DNA of 13,618 bases from Actinomycetes bacterium (GTDB lineage: Bacteria; Actinomycetota; Actinomycetes; Streptosporangiales; Streptosporangiaceae). Below the pieces are notes generated by a model. The model was not told the origin of the DNA. It did no database searches and was given only the letters and a program-made list of their open reading frames with translations. The DNA is taken from NCBI GenBank assembly GCA_023425615.1, contig JAFACJ010000595.1, positions 1-13,618 of the forward strand. Reading direction: 5' to 3'. The translations under genes were made by a program, and so were the position numbers. Below are positions 7,289-13,618 of the stretch, piece after piece (within the stretch, counting starts at the first letter, position 1; each line of letters opens with the position of its first letter).

Positions 7289-8422
7289 TCAGTTCAGCGC
7301 TCCCGCGAGCAGGAGGCCGTAGTCGCGGGCCAGCGCGGCGATGATGCGTTCGGCGGCCTTTCCGTCGCCGAACGGGTTCACCGCGCCCGCCATGCGGGCG
7401 TACAGGTCGTGGTCGTCGAGCAGTCGGGTCGCCTCATGGTAGAGGACGGCGGGGTCGGTGCCGATCAGCTTGGCGGTGCCCGCCTCGACGGCCTCGGGGC
7501 GCTCGGTCGTGGCCCGCAGCACCAGGACGGGCTTGCCCAGGCTGGGCGCCTCCTCCTGCACCCCGCCCGAGTCGGTGAGCACCAGATCGCACGCGGCGAG
7601 CGTCGCGGCGAAGTCGGCGTACCCCAGCGGCTCGACGACCGTCACCCGGGCGTGGCCGTCCAGGACCGGCAGCAGCGACTCGCGGACGGCGGGGCTCTTG
7701 TGCAGCGGCAGCAGGAGTTCGCAGTCGCCGCGGTCGGCGAGCCGGCGCAGCGAGCGGGCCATCGCGGTCATCTCCTCGCCCTGGCTCTCGCGCCGGTGCA
7801 GTGTCACGAGGATCCTGCGCAGGCCGGTCCGGAACGCCGGAGCCCCCTGGCCGCGCGACAGCATCCAGAACAGGTTGTCGATGACGGTGTTGCCCGTCAC
7901 CTCGATCCGCTCGTCCGGTATCCCCTCCCTGCGCAGATGCCCGGCCGAGCGCTCGGTGGGCGCGAAGTGCCAGCGCGAGATCCTGCTGATGAGCTGCCGG
8001 TTGATCTCCTCGGGGAACGGGTTGCCGAGGTCGCCGGTCCGCAGCCCCGCCTCGATGTGCGCGACCGGCACCTTCTGGTAGCCGGCGGCCAGCGCCCCGC
8101 ACATCGCGGTGGTGGTGTCGCCCTGGACGATGACGAGGTCGGGCCGCGACCCGGCGATGGTGCGGCCGAGCCCGTCCACGAGCCTTCCGGTCAGCCCGGC
8201 CAGGTCCTGCCGCTCGCGCATCACGGCGAGGTCGGCGGCGGTCCTCACCTCCAGCAGATGCAGCATCTGCGCGAGCATCTCGCGGTGCTGGCCGGTGCTG
8301 ACGACGACGGGCTCGAAGCGGGCGTCCTCGGACATGGCACGCGCGACCGGGGCGAGTTTGATGGCCTCCGGACGGGTACCGAGGACGATCATGGCACGGA
8401 TCGGCTCCGGGAAGGTGGGCAT
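7289..8422 (-). CDS. wecB: Non-hydrolysing UDP-N-acetylglucosamine 2-epimerase
   Basis: Interconverts UDP-GlcNAc and UDP-ManNAc in the cytoplasm, supplying ManNAc units for surface polysaccharides. With the ATG at 8422 the protein has 377 residues, the usual family length. GT-B-fold motifs are all present: GTRPEAIKLAP (15-25), STGQHREML (42-50), VQGDTTTAMCGALA (99-112), VAHIEAGLRTG (120-130), NPFPEEINRQL (134-144), VTGNTVIDNL (175-184), VTLHRRES (206-213, His209), TDSGGVQEEAPSLGKP (283-298) and ERPEA (307-311). The start at 8422 is supported by GGGAG five to six bases upstream; an in-frame ATG at 8437 is possible but lacks one. It follows the glycosyltransferase gene by 27 bp. No UDP-ManNAc dehydrogenase (wecC) is adjacent. 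Confidence 0.95.
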   Translation of the reverse strand: MPTFPEPIRAMIVLGTRPEAIKLAPVARAMSEDARFEPVVVSTGQHREMLAQMLHLLEVRTAADLAVMRERQDLAGLTGRLVDGLGRTIAGSRPDLVIVQGDTTTAMCGALAAGYQKVPVAHIEAGLRTGDLGNPFPEEINRQLISRISRWHFAPTERSAGHLRREGIPDERIEVTGNTVIDNLFWMLSRGQGAPAFRTGLRRILVTLHRRESQGEEMTAMARSLRRLADRGDCELLLPLHKSPAVRESLLPVLDGHARVTVVEPLGYADFAATLAACDLVLTDSGGVQEEAPSLGKPVLVLRATTERPEAVEAGTAKLIGTDPAVLYHEATRLLDDHDLYARMAGAVNPFGDGKAAERIIAALARDYGLLLAGALN

Positions 8423-8449
8423 GCGTGCTCCCGACATGATGGCGGTGGG

Positions 8450-9673
8450 TCAGGTCCGAGCGGTCTTGAGCCAGCCCTGTTCGCCGGACATGTAGCGCCA
8501 CAGCGCCCACCATCCGGAGACGAACCAGATGTAGCCGTAGAGGATGTAGGCGTGTCCGATGAGGAGGGAGCGCAACCTCCCCACCTCTTTCTCGCGCTGC
8601 CGGTAGACATGGCCGTAGGCGTACGCGATGCCGAAGGTGATCGTGTAGAACCAGGCGAACCACAGCGGGCCGATCTCGCCGCGCCACACCGAGTCGGCGA
8701 GCGCTATCACGAAGCTGATCGGCAGCAGCGAGGTGAGCAGCAGCAGGATCGGGCTCGACAGGTGGTAGAGCAGGTCGGCGGCGGCACGGCCGTCGATCTC
8801 GCGCAGGATCAGCGGGTAGAGCTTGCGCGCGGCCTGCATGTGCCCCTGGAACCAGCGGGAGCGCTGGCGCACCAGCCGGCGCAGGGAGAGGACCGCCTGC
8901 TGGGAGACGGCGGTCGCGCCGCAGAAGGCGTTGGTCCAGCCCGCGGCGATGAGGCGGACGCCGAGGTCGAGGTCCTCGGTGAGGCAGTCGCTCCAGGGCT
9001 CCTCGGGCAGGGACTCCAGCGCGGACAGCCGCATGAACTGCCCGTTGCCGCCCATCCCCACGCTGCCCAGGTGGCGGCGGGCGTTCTGGAAGATCTCGCC
9101 GTAGACGACGAACTCCATGTCCTGGAGCCGGGCCAGCAGCCCCTTGCGGCGGTTGTACATGCGGACGCCGATCTGGACCGCGCCGACCTTCGGGTCGTCG
9201 AAGTACGGGTCGACCTCCATGACGGCGTGCCGGTCGAGCCTGCCGTCGGCGTCGACCACGCAGATGATCACATCGTCGATGTGGCGTCCGGCGAGCAGAC
9301 CGGAGTGGCGCAGATACGCCAGCCCCGCGTTGAGGGCGGCGCCCTTGCCCTTGCGGGCGTCGGGGAAGGTGCGGCGGCACAGCCTGACGTTGCCGGCGGC
9401 GCGCCGGACGATCTCCGCCGTCCGGTCATCGGAGGCGTCGTCGATGACCAGGACGAGGGTTTCCCCTGGCACGTTGGAAAGGCGGGTCAGGCTCGCATCG
9501 ATCACTTTTTCCTCGTTAAGGCAAGCGACGAGGAAGATATAGAAACGTGAGCGTCCGACTTGTCCGGTCTGTTCTTTTAGGGGGCGTCTTGACAGCAGGA
9601 GCATGCCGCCGTTGTAGCCGAGGGCCATGGCGATCATGGCGAGGCTGAGCCCGATGCCGACGGCGATGATCAC
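8450..9673 (-). CDS. Membrane family 2 glycosyltransferase (polysaccharide synthase-like)
   Basis: A 407-residue GT-A enzyme with the PgaC/IcaA/NodC/BcsA layout: an N-terminal helix (about 4-26), a cytoplasmic catalytic domain, and about three C-terminal helices (about 305-328, 336-354, 372-393). Catalytic elements are VACLNEEK (49-56), VIDDASDD (76-83), the DAD metal site (141-143), GGNGQFMR (208-215), the TED general-base motif (232-234, followed by LDLG) and QRSRW (270-274), the Q-x-x-R-W signature of processive synthases. It probably builds and extrudes a beta-linked amino-sugar polymer; the sugar is not readable from sequence. The GTG start overlaps the stop of the 68-aa gene (GTGA at 9670-9673), and the wecB gene follows by 27 bp. 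Codons 44-60 use unusually AT-rich synonyms for this genome. Confidence 0.9.
   Translation of the reverse strand: MIIAVGIGLSLAMIAMALGYNGGMLLLSRRPLKEQTGQVGRSRFYIFLVACLNEEKVIDASLTRLSNVPGETLVLVIDDASDDRTAEIVRRAAGNVRLCRRTFPDARKGKGAALNAGLAYLRHSGLLAGRHIDDVIICVVDADGRLDRHAVMEVDPYFDDPKVGAVQIGVRMYNRRKGLLARLQDMEFVVYGEIFQNARRHLGSVGMGGNGQFMRLSALESLPEEPWSDCLTEDLDLGVRLIAAGWTNAFCGATAVSQQAVLSLRRLVRQRSRWFQGHMQAARKLYPLILREIDGRAAADLLYHLSSPILLLLTSLLPISFVIALADSVWRGEIGPLWFAWFYTITFGIAYAYGHVYRQREKEVGRLRSLLIGHAYILYGYIWFVSGWWALWRYMSGEQGWLKTART
9509..9535. repeat. Inverted repeat inside the glycosyltransferase gene
   Basis: TTCCTCGT (9509-9516) and ACGAGGAA (9528-9535) are perfect 8-bp arms around an 11-nt loop, within codons about 46-55 of the synthase gene. 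It lies in a locally AT-rich patch (roughly 9490-9590), where T- and A-ending codons break the usual bias. It could form an mRNA hairpin early in the coding region; no role is known. Confidence 0.5.
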
Positions 9674-9876
9674 GGGGTGCGCCGCCCTCTCGACGCCGGA
9701 ACGCGCATTCGGAACCGGGCGAAAAGGACTCCCAGCGAGAAGAGTAGATAGAGTCCGAAACCCGCCCCGGCAAGTGCCATCAGGACTCTCGCGACCTGGA
9801 CGGGAGGCGAGGCACCCGGCATGGCGGCCACGCCGAGCAGGACGAAGAGCATGCCGAGGGGCAGCTTTGCATACAT
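9670..9876 (-). CDS. Small two-helix membrane protein, coupled to the glycosyltransferase
   Basis: A 68-residue hydrophobic protein, MYAKLPLGML at the start, with two predicted membrane segments (about 5-20 and 30-52) separated by a short PGASPP turn, and a basic C-terminal tail (RFRMRV...RGRR). I recognise no family. The ATG at 9876 is supported by GGGGA six to eight bases upstream; longer in-frame starts at 9906 and 9975 would add a soluble N-terminus crossing the palindrome at 9899-9912 and lack such a site. The stop overlaps the GTG of the synthase (GTGA), so the two are translated together. Size, topology and coupling are reminiscent of the small synthase partners IcaD/PgaD, but no sequence similarity is claimed. 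Confidence 0.65.
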   Translation of the reverse strand: MYAKLPLGMLFVLLGVAAMPGASPPVQVARVLMALAGAGFGLYLLFSLGVLFARFRMRVPASRGRRTP

Positions 9877-9898
9877 TCCGGTCCCCGTTGAATCATGT

Positions 9899-9912
9899 GT
9901 CCACATGTGGAC
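9899..9912. repeat. Perfect 14-bp palindrome upstream of the small membrane gene
   Basis: GTCCACATGTGGAC is a perfect palindrome 23-36 bp upstream of the ATG at 9876. CATGTG also occurs as a direct repeat at 9894 and 9904, one helical turn apart. The position suits a repressor operator for the minus-strand polysaccharide genes, or an mRNA hairpin just ahead of the ribosome-binding site. The role is inferred. Confidence 0.5.
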
Positions 9913-10005
9913 CTTGTACAGACGCGATCGCCCGAAAGGCCATACCTCCGGTCGGCGTTGCCTCTTGACGATCACGTTACGAGGCAGGATATCTTGATCA
10001 TTACC

Positions 10006-10038
10006 CTTTGCCTAGGACAGTCATAGATATTGGCAAAG
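10006..10038. repeat. Inverted repeat CTTTGCC / GGCAAAG
   Basis: CTTTGCC (10006-10012) and GGCAAAG (10032-10038) are perfect 7-bp arms around 19 nt. The right arm runs directly into AAAGCTTT (10035-10042) and then TCAC-TTTT-GTGA (10042-10053), giving three overlapping symmetric elements in about 50 bp. They sit between the two candidate plus-strand promoters upstream of the deacetylase gene. Confidence 0.45.
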
Positions 10039-10176
10039 CTTTCACTTTTGTGACTTCCGGTGGTCTTCTGGTAAAGCGTGGACCGTGTTTTAGTCGCCGT
10101 TCATACTGGCTTCCCGGTGGCCTCTCGGGGCAGGGCAGGGCCGCCGGCAAGGGCAATCGGAGGGAAGTCCAGAGCT

Positions 10177-12000
10177 ATGCGCGCAAAATATGCGCTGGTC
10201 ATCGTCACCGTGCTCGGTGCGCTCCTCACCGCGCCGGGCGGCGCCCACGCGGGGCCGACACCGGCACCCCGGGGGTTCACGATCCCGTCCGCCGGCGAGA
10301 GCAGCACCGTGCTGAACGCGCTGTCCGACCGGGTACGGCAACGGGAGAAGGAGCGCCGCAAGAAGCCGCGCGACACCGTCAAACCGCTGCCGGGGAAGGT
10401 GCGCCAGAAGATCGCGCACCGGGCGGCGCTCCGGGCGTCGTCGGTCTTCGGGCCGCATGTGGTCACCGTCAAGCACGCGGCGGCGGCCGACCCGGCTACG
10501 TCGGCCCTCGTGCTCTACGACAACGCGGGCCCCTACGGGTTCCTCGGCGAGCTCTACGCGACGGCGACCGCCAACCTCGCCGGCCATTTCGGTACCGTCA
10601 CCGCCAAACCGGTACAGAACTATGTCGCCGGGGAGACCGAGAACCACACCGCGACGATCTACATCGGCTCGACCTACTACGGCGGCGGCATCCCCGACGC
10701 CATCCCCAACGCCTTCTACAGCGACGTCTCCACCACGGCGAAGCCCGTCGTGTGGATCGGGATGAACATCTGGAACCTCGCCAACAAGATCGGCGCCTCG
10801 GCGTTCAGCACCAAGTACGGCTGGGACGCCACGAACTCCTTCTTCGGCGGGGTCGGCACCGCGCGCGTCGACTACAAGGGCCAGCCGCTCACCCGCACCG
10901 TCCCGGCGGCGGGGGACAGCGGCGTGATCAAGCCCTACATCACCAACGCCGCGCTGGTCACCCAGCTCGCCACCGGCCAGGACCCGGCCACCACCCCCGC
11001 GACCCCCTACCCGTGGGCGGTCCGCTCGTCCAACCTGACCTACCTCGGCGAGATCCCCTACGCCTACGTCAACGAGACCGACCGCGTCATCGCCTGGCAC
11101 GACCTGCTGTTCGACGCGCTGGCGCCCGGCACCGCGACCAGGCACCGGGCGATCCTGCGGCTGGAGGACATCAGCCCCAACAGCGACCCCGACGAACTCC
11201 AGGACATCGCCGAGTACCTCGCGCAGGAGGACATCCCCTACGGCTTCCAGGTCATCCCGCGCTACACGGACCCCAACGGCACCTACAACAACGGCGTGCC
11301 GGAGGTCGTCAGGCTCCAGGACCGGCCCGCGGTGCTCACCGTGCTGAACTACATGCTCGCCCACGGCGGGCGCATCATCCAGCACGGCTACACCCACCAG
11401 AACGGTAGCGCGGCCAACCCGTACAACGGCGTCACCGGCGACGACTTCGAGTTCTACCGGGCGCACGTCGACGCCAACGACAGCGTCATCCTGGACGGCC
11501 CGGTCACCGGTGACTCCGTCACCTGGGCGACGAACCGGATCAACACCGGCAGGCAGCTGTTCGCGCCGCGCGGCCTGCCCACCCCGACGATCTGGACGAC
11601 CCCGCACTACGCCGGATCGATCGCCGACTACACGGCCGTCAAGAACGTCTTCTCGGCGGCGCTGGAACGGCGCATCTACCCGGCGGGGACGCTGACCGGC
11701 GGCACCCTCGACTACACCAAGCTCATCGGCCAGTTCTTCCCGTACCCGGTGACGGACGCGACCGGCGGCAAGGTGCTGCCCGAGAACCTCGGCAACTACG
11801 AGCCCGAGGCGTACAACAACCACCCGCCGCGCTTCCCCGCCGACATCATCCGCGCGGCCCAGTACAACCTGGCGGTCCGCGACGGCTTCGCCTCGTTCTT
11901 CTACCACCCGTACTTCCCGGTGACACCGCTCCAGCAGACGGTTCAGGGCATCAAGAACCTGGGCTACACCTTCGTCGACCCGGCGTCGGTCATTCCGTGA
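10177..12000 (+). CDS. Secreted DUF2334 polysaccharide-deacetylase-like protein
   Basis: A 607-residue exported protein. The ATG at 10177 follows GGAGGG (10159-10164, 12 nt away) and opens a classical signal peptide (MRAKYALVIV..., cleavage likely after GGAHA, residue 25). A basic, charged stretch (about 49-88) leads into a first domain (about 105-320, beginning ALVLYDNAG) that I do not recognise. The second domain (about 325-607) is of DUF2334 type, related to NodB-fold polysaccharide deacetylases: RLEDISP (328-334, acidic residues Glu330/Asp331), the metal-binding-like HGYTH (His403, His407), PHY (His477) and a C-terminal FYHPYFP (His577). It probably removes acetyl groups from an extracellular amino-sugar polymer. 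It overlaps the glycoside hydrolase gene by GTGA and is divergent from the synthase run. Confidence 0.8.
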   Translation: MRAKYALVIVTVLGALLTAPGGAHAGPTPAPRGFTIPSAGESSTVLNALSDRVRQREKERRKKPRDTVKPLPGKVRQKIAHRAALRASSVFGPHVVTVKHAAAADPATSALVLYDNAGPYGFLGELYATATANLAGHFGTVTAKPVQNYVAGETENHTATIYIGSTYYGGGIPDAIPNAFYSDVSTTAKPVVWIGMNIWNLANKIGASAFSTKYGWDATNSFFGGVGTARVDYKGQPLTRTVPAAGDSGVIKPYITNAALVTQLATGQDPATTPATPYPWAVRSSNLTYLGEIPYAYVNETDRVIAWHDLLFDALAPGTATRHRAILRLEDISPNSDPDELQDIAEYLAQEDIPYGFQVIPRYTDPNGTYNNGVPEVVRLQDRPAVLTVLNYMLAHGGRIIQHGYTHQNGSAANPYNGVTGDDFEFYRAHVDANDSVILDGPVTGDSVTWATNRINTGRQLFAPRGLPTPTIWTTPHYAGSIADYTAVKNVFSAALERRIYPAGTLTGGTLDYTKLIGQFFPYPVTDATGGKVLPENLGNYEPEAYNNHPPRFPADIIRAAQYNLAVRDGFASFFYHPYFPVTPLQQTVQGIKNLGYTFVDPASVIP

Positions 12001-13007
12001 TCCTCCGGTCGGTGACGGCGGCGGTTCTCCTCGCGGGGGCCGCCGCCTGCTCTCCGCCGCCCGCGGCCGACCCGCCGCGCCAGTACGGGTTCGCGCTCCC
12101 CGCCTGGACGGTGTCGGACTACGCCTCGAAGAAGGCGCCGGCCTATGTCGAGGCACTCGCCGCGACGGGAGCGCGCTGGATCCAGTTCACCCCGACCTGG
12201 TACCAGAGGACGGCGCGCTCCTCTGACATCCACCGCACCGAGGAGAGCGCCTCCGATGAGTCGCTGCGCGCCGTCATCGCGCTGGCCAGGAGGCACGGGC
12301 TGAAGGTCCTGCTGAAACCGCACGTCGATCTGCCGGACGACCAGGACAGGGCCGAGATCCGTCCGCGGGACCCGGCGGAGTGGTTCGCGTCCTACCGGGC
12401 GTTCATCGTGCACTACGCCGAACTCGCCGCGTCGGCCGGCGTCGAGCAGTTCGCCGTCGGCACGGAGCTGGCCGGGGTCAGCGGCCACCGAGCCGAGTGG
12501 CTGGAGGTCATCTCCCGGGTCCGCGCCGGCTTCAAGGGCGAGCTCGTCTACGCGGCGAACTACGACGCCTATGCGAACGTGGCCTTCTGGGACAAGGTCG
12601 ATCTCATCGGGATAGACGCCTACTGGCCGCTGGCGTCACGGCCGACCCGCTCGGTCACCGCCCTGAAGAACGCCTGGACCCCGCACGTCGAAGAGCTGTC
12701 GGCGCTGTCGGCGGCGTACGGCAAGAAGATCCTCTTCACCGAGGCCGGTTACACCAGCCAGCACGGCACCGTCACCGAGCCGTACTCCTGGACGGTCTCC
12801 AAGACCCGCGACGACCGCGAGCAGGCAGCCGCCTACGAGGCGCTGCTGGCCACCTTCAGCCAGAAGGAATGGTGGGCCGGCGTCCTGTTCTGGATGTGGG
12901 ACGACTGGCCGGGCAGCGAGGCCACCCCGCGCTCCCTGGCCTACACCCCGCACGGCAAACCGGCCGAGAAGGTGGCGCGCGCGTACTTCACACGCGGCGG
13001 CACGTGA
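11997..13007 (+). CDS. Lipoprotein glycoside hydrolase, GH113-like TIM barrel
   Basis: A 336-residue protein with a short hydrophobic leader ending in LAGAAAC (Cys18), a permissive lipobox, so it is probably anchored on the outer face of the membrane. The rest looks like a clan-A (beta/alpha)8 barrel related to the GH113 mannanase/GTA_TIM group: ARWIQFTPTWYQ (about 58-69), LKVLLKPHVDL, AVGTEL with candidate acid/base Glu157, DLIGIDAYWPL, and FTEAGY with candidate nucleophile Glu249, then VLFWMWDDWPG near the C-terminus. The two glutamates on strands 4 and 7 are as expected for retaining enzymes. The GTG start lies in the deacetylase stop (GTGA at 11997-12000), so the two are coupled. The substrate is unknown; the context suggests the polymer made by the neighbouring synthase. 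Confidence 0.82.
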   Translation: MILRSVTAAVLLAGAAACSPPPAADPPRQYGFALPAWTVSDYASKKAPAYVEALAATGARWIQFTPTWYQRTARSSDIHRTEESASDESLRAVIALARRHGLKVLLKPHVDLPDDQDRAEIRPRDPAEWFASYRAFIVHYAELAASAGVEQFAVGTELAGVSGHRAEWLEVISRVRAGFKGELVYAANYDAYANVAFWDKVDLIGIDAYWPLASRPTRSVTALKNAWTPHVEELSALSAAYGKKILFTEAGYTSQHGTVTEPYSWTVSKTRDDREQAAAYEALLATFSQKEWWAGVLFWMWDDWPGSEATPRSLAYTPHGKPAEKVARAYFTRGGT

Positions 13008-13035
13008 CGCCTCCTCGGCGCGGCCTCCGAAGGCG
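13008..13035. terminator. Candidate hairpin between convergent genes
   Basis: In the 29-bp gap between the glycoside hydrolase and the convergent methyltransferase, CGCCT (13008-13012) can pair with AGGCG (13031-13035). Smaller internal stems, CGCC/GGCG (13008-13020) and GCCT/AGGC (13023-13034), compete with it. No T-run follows. It may serve both convergent genes. Confidence 0.3.
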
Positions 13036-13036
13036 G

Positions 13037-13618
13037 TCAGGGCTTGCGGCCCACGCCGCAGAACTCGTCGATCTCGACGATCTTGCCGATGTCGGCGGAC
13101 TCGGGACGCCACAGCGGGCAGGACACGACGCCGGGCGGCAGGAGCTCCATGCCCTCGAAGAAGCCCTCGAGCTGCTGCGGAGTGCGCAGGAGGTAGGGCG
13201 GATTGGCGTCGCGGTTCCAGATCTGGATGGCCTCGGCGGTGGCGGGGTCGACGACGTTGGTGGCGTCGTAGAGGGCCAGATAGCTGCCGGAGGGCAGCGC
13301 GTCGGTGAGCTGCCGGACGATGGAGCGCGCCTCGTCGTAGTCGGTGACATGGCCGAGGATGCCCATCAGCAGCAGCGCGATCGGCTCGTCGAAGTTCAAG
13401 GTCTCCTCGGCGCCGGCGAGGATCTCCTGCGGCCGGTACAGATCGGCGTCCAGGTAGGAGGTCTTGCCCTCGGGCGTACCGGTCAGCAGCGCACGGGCAT
13501 GGGTGAGGACGAGCGGGTCGTTGTCGACGTAGACGACATGGGCGGAGGGGACGGCCCGCTGGGCGACCTGGTGGGTGTTGTCGGCGGTGGGGAGCCCGGT
13601 GCCGATGTCGAGGAACTG
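13037..13618 (-). CDS. DUF574 SAM-dependent methyltransferase, partial (N-terminus beyond window)
   Basis: 193 codons are visible and the frame stays open to the window edge, so the N-terminal part (roughly 70-80 residues of a family about 270 long) is missing. Reading inward from 13618 the protein begins QFLDIGTGLPTADNTHQVAQ, the SAM-binding motif I of the actinobacterial DUF574 (PF04672) methyltransferases. It continues with VVYVDNDPLVLTHARALL (the acidic end of strand 2), LDADLYRP, and the block PIALLLMGILGHVTD. The family is greatly expanded in actinomycetes and its substrates are mostly unknown. It converges with the glycoside hydrolase gene (29-bp gap) and is probably not part of the polysaccharide locus. 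Confidence 0.92.
   Translation of the reverse strand, partial: QFLDIGTGLPTADNTHQVAQRAVPSAHVVYVDNDPLVLTHARALLTGTPEGKTSYLDADLYRPQEILAGAEETLNFDEPIALLLMGILGHVTDYDEARSIVRQLTDALPSGSYLALYDATNVVDPATAEAIQIWNRDANPPYLLRTPQQLEGFFEGMELLPPGVVSCPLWRPESADIGKIVEIDEFCGVGRKP

Larger units (their letters stand above)
9877..10176. promoter_or_regulatory. 300-bp divergent promoter region of the polysaccharide locus
   Basis: This gap separates the minus-strand synthase run from the plus-strand deacetylase gene and is clearly AT-richer than its surroundings, especially at 9961-10080. For the plus strand, two sigma-70-like pairs can be seen: TTGACG (9965-9970) with TATCTT (9990-9995, 19-bp spacer), and TTGTGA (10048-10053) with TAAAGC (10072-10077, 18-bp spacer). 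The second lies about 100 bp before the deacetylase ATG. Several dyads (9899-9912, 10006-10038, 10042-10053) could be operators or leader hairpins. No tRNA, known riboswitch core or open frame with a convincing start was found. The promoter assignments are guesses by eye. Confidence 0.45.

Noticed and set aside
7238..9550. Long plus-strand open frame opposite wecB and the glycosyltransferase
   Set aside because: The opposite strand encodes two proteins with complete catalytic motifs; this frame has none and crosses gene boundaries.
10000..10176. Riboswitch (c-di-GMP GEMM, c-di-AMP ydaO or cobalamin type) in the deacetylase leader
   Set aside because: Short similar words (GGCAAAGC, GCAAGGGC) occur, but the conserved cores and stem arrangement of these riboswitches could not be traced.
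10090..12156. Long minus-strand open frame opposite the deacetylase gene (688 codons)
   Set aside because: It is low-complexity Arg/Val/Gly/Asp-rich protein without recognisable motifs, and spans the real deacetylase and its signal peptide on the other strand. It is a shadow of the coding strand.
1..13618. tRNA/rRNA genes, CRISPR arrays, insertion sequences or integration sites
   Set aside because: No cloverleaf-like or rRNA sequence, no regularly spaced repeats, no transposase or integrase frame, and no terminal inverted or target-site repeats were seen.

Overview
The window is about 70% G+C throughout and is packed with short intergenic gaps, GTG starts and 4-bp stop/start overlaps. Together with actinomycete-type families (a DUF574 SAM-dependent methyltransferase, a urease accessory block in ureF-ureG-ureD order, paired crcB/fluC genes), this points to a filamentous actinomycete. 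A member of the Streptosporangiales is my guess, but the sequence alone does not fix the genus.

Layout. (1) Positions 1-4476, plus strand: the last codons of a probable ureF, then ureG and ureD (nickel delivery to urease), two overlapping fluoride-channel genes (crcB/fluC) and a FUSC-type aromatic-acid-exporter-like membrane protein, all closely spaced and possibly one transcription unit. (2) Positions 4498-6424, minus strand: an ammonium transporter (amt) followed 19 bp later by a DUF1275 (YoaK-type) membrane protein. They converge on the urease/fluoride block. The Amt carries a glutamate where the first histidine of the pore twin-His pair is expected. (3) Positions 6572-9876, minus strand: a four-gene run made of a 68-aa two-helix membrane protein, a family 2 membrane glycosyltransferase (GTGA overlap), a non-hydrolysing UDP-GlcNAc 2-epimerase (wecB type) and a membrane-anchored jelly-roll protein. 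(4) Positions 10177-13007, plus strand, divergent from (3) across a 300-bp AT-richer intergenic region: a secreted DUF2334 polysaccharide-deacetylase-like protein overlapping (GTGA) a lipoprotein glycoside hydrolase of GH113/clan-A type. (5) Positions 13037-13618, minus strand: a DUF574 methyltransferase cut by the window end.

How the parts fit. Regions 1 and 2 have a nitrogen theme: urease maturation makes ammonia available and Amt moves ammonium. Fluoride is a classical urease inhibitor, so fluoride export beside urease genes could matter functionally, although this is inference. Regions 3 and 4 look like a compact exopolysaccharide locus: a sugar-nucleotide epimerase, a membrane synthase with a tiny partner, a carbohydrate-binding-like anchor, an extracellular deacetylase and a hydrolase. 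In outline it parallels the Pga/Ica poly-N-acetylglucosamine systems, but with different families, with the deacetylase and hydrolase as separate coupled genes, and with an epimerase suggesting UDP-ManNAc as a precursor. This is the best candidate here for an undescribed system.
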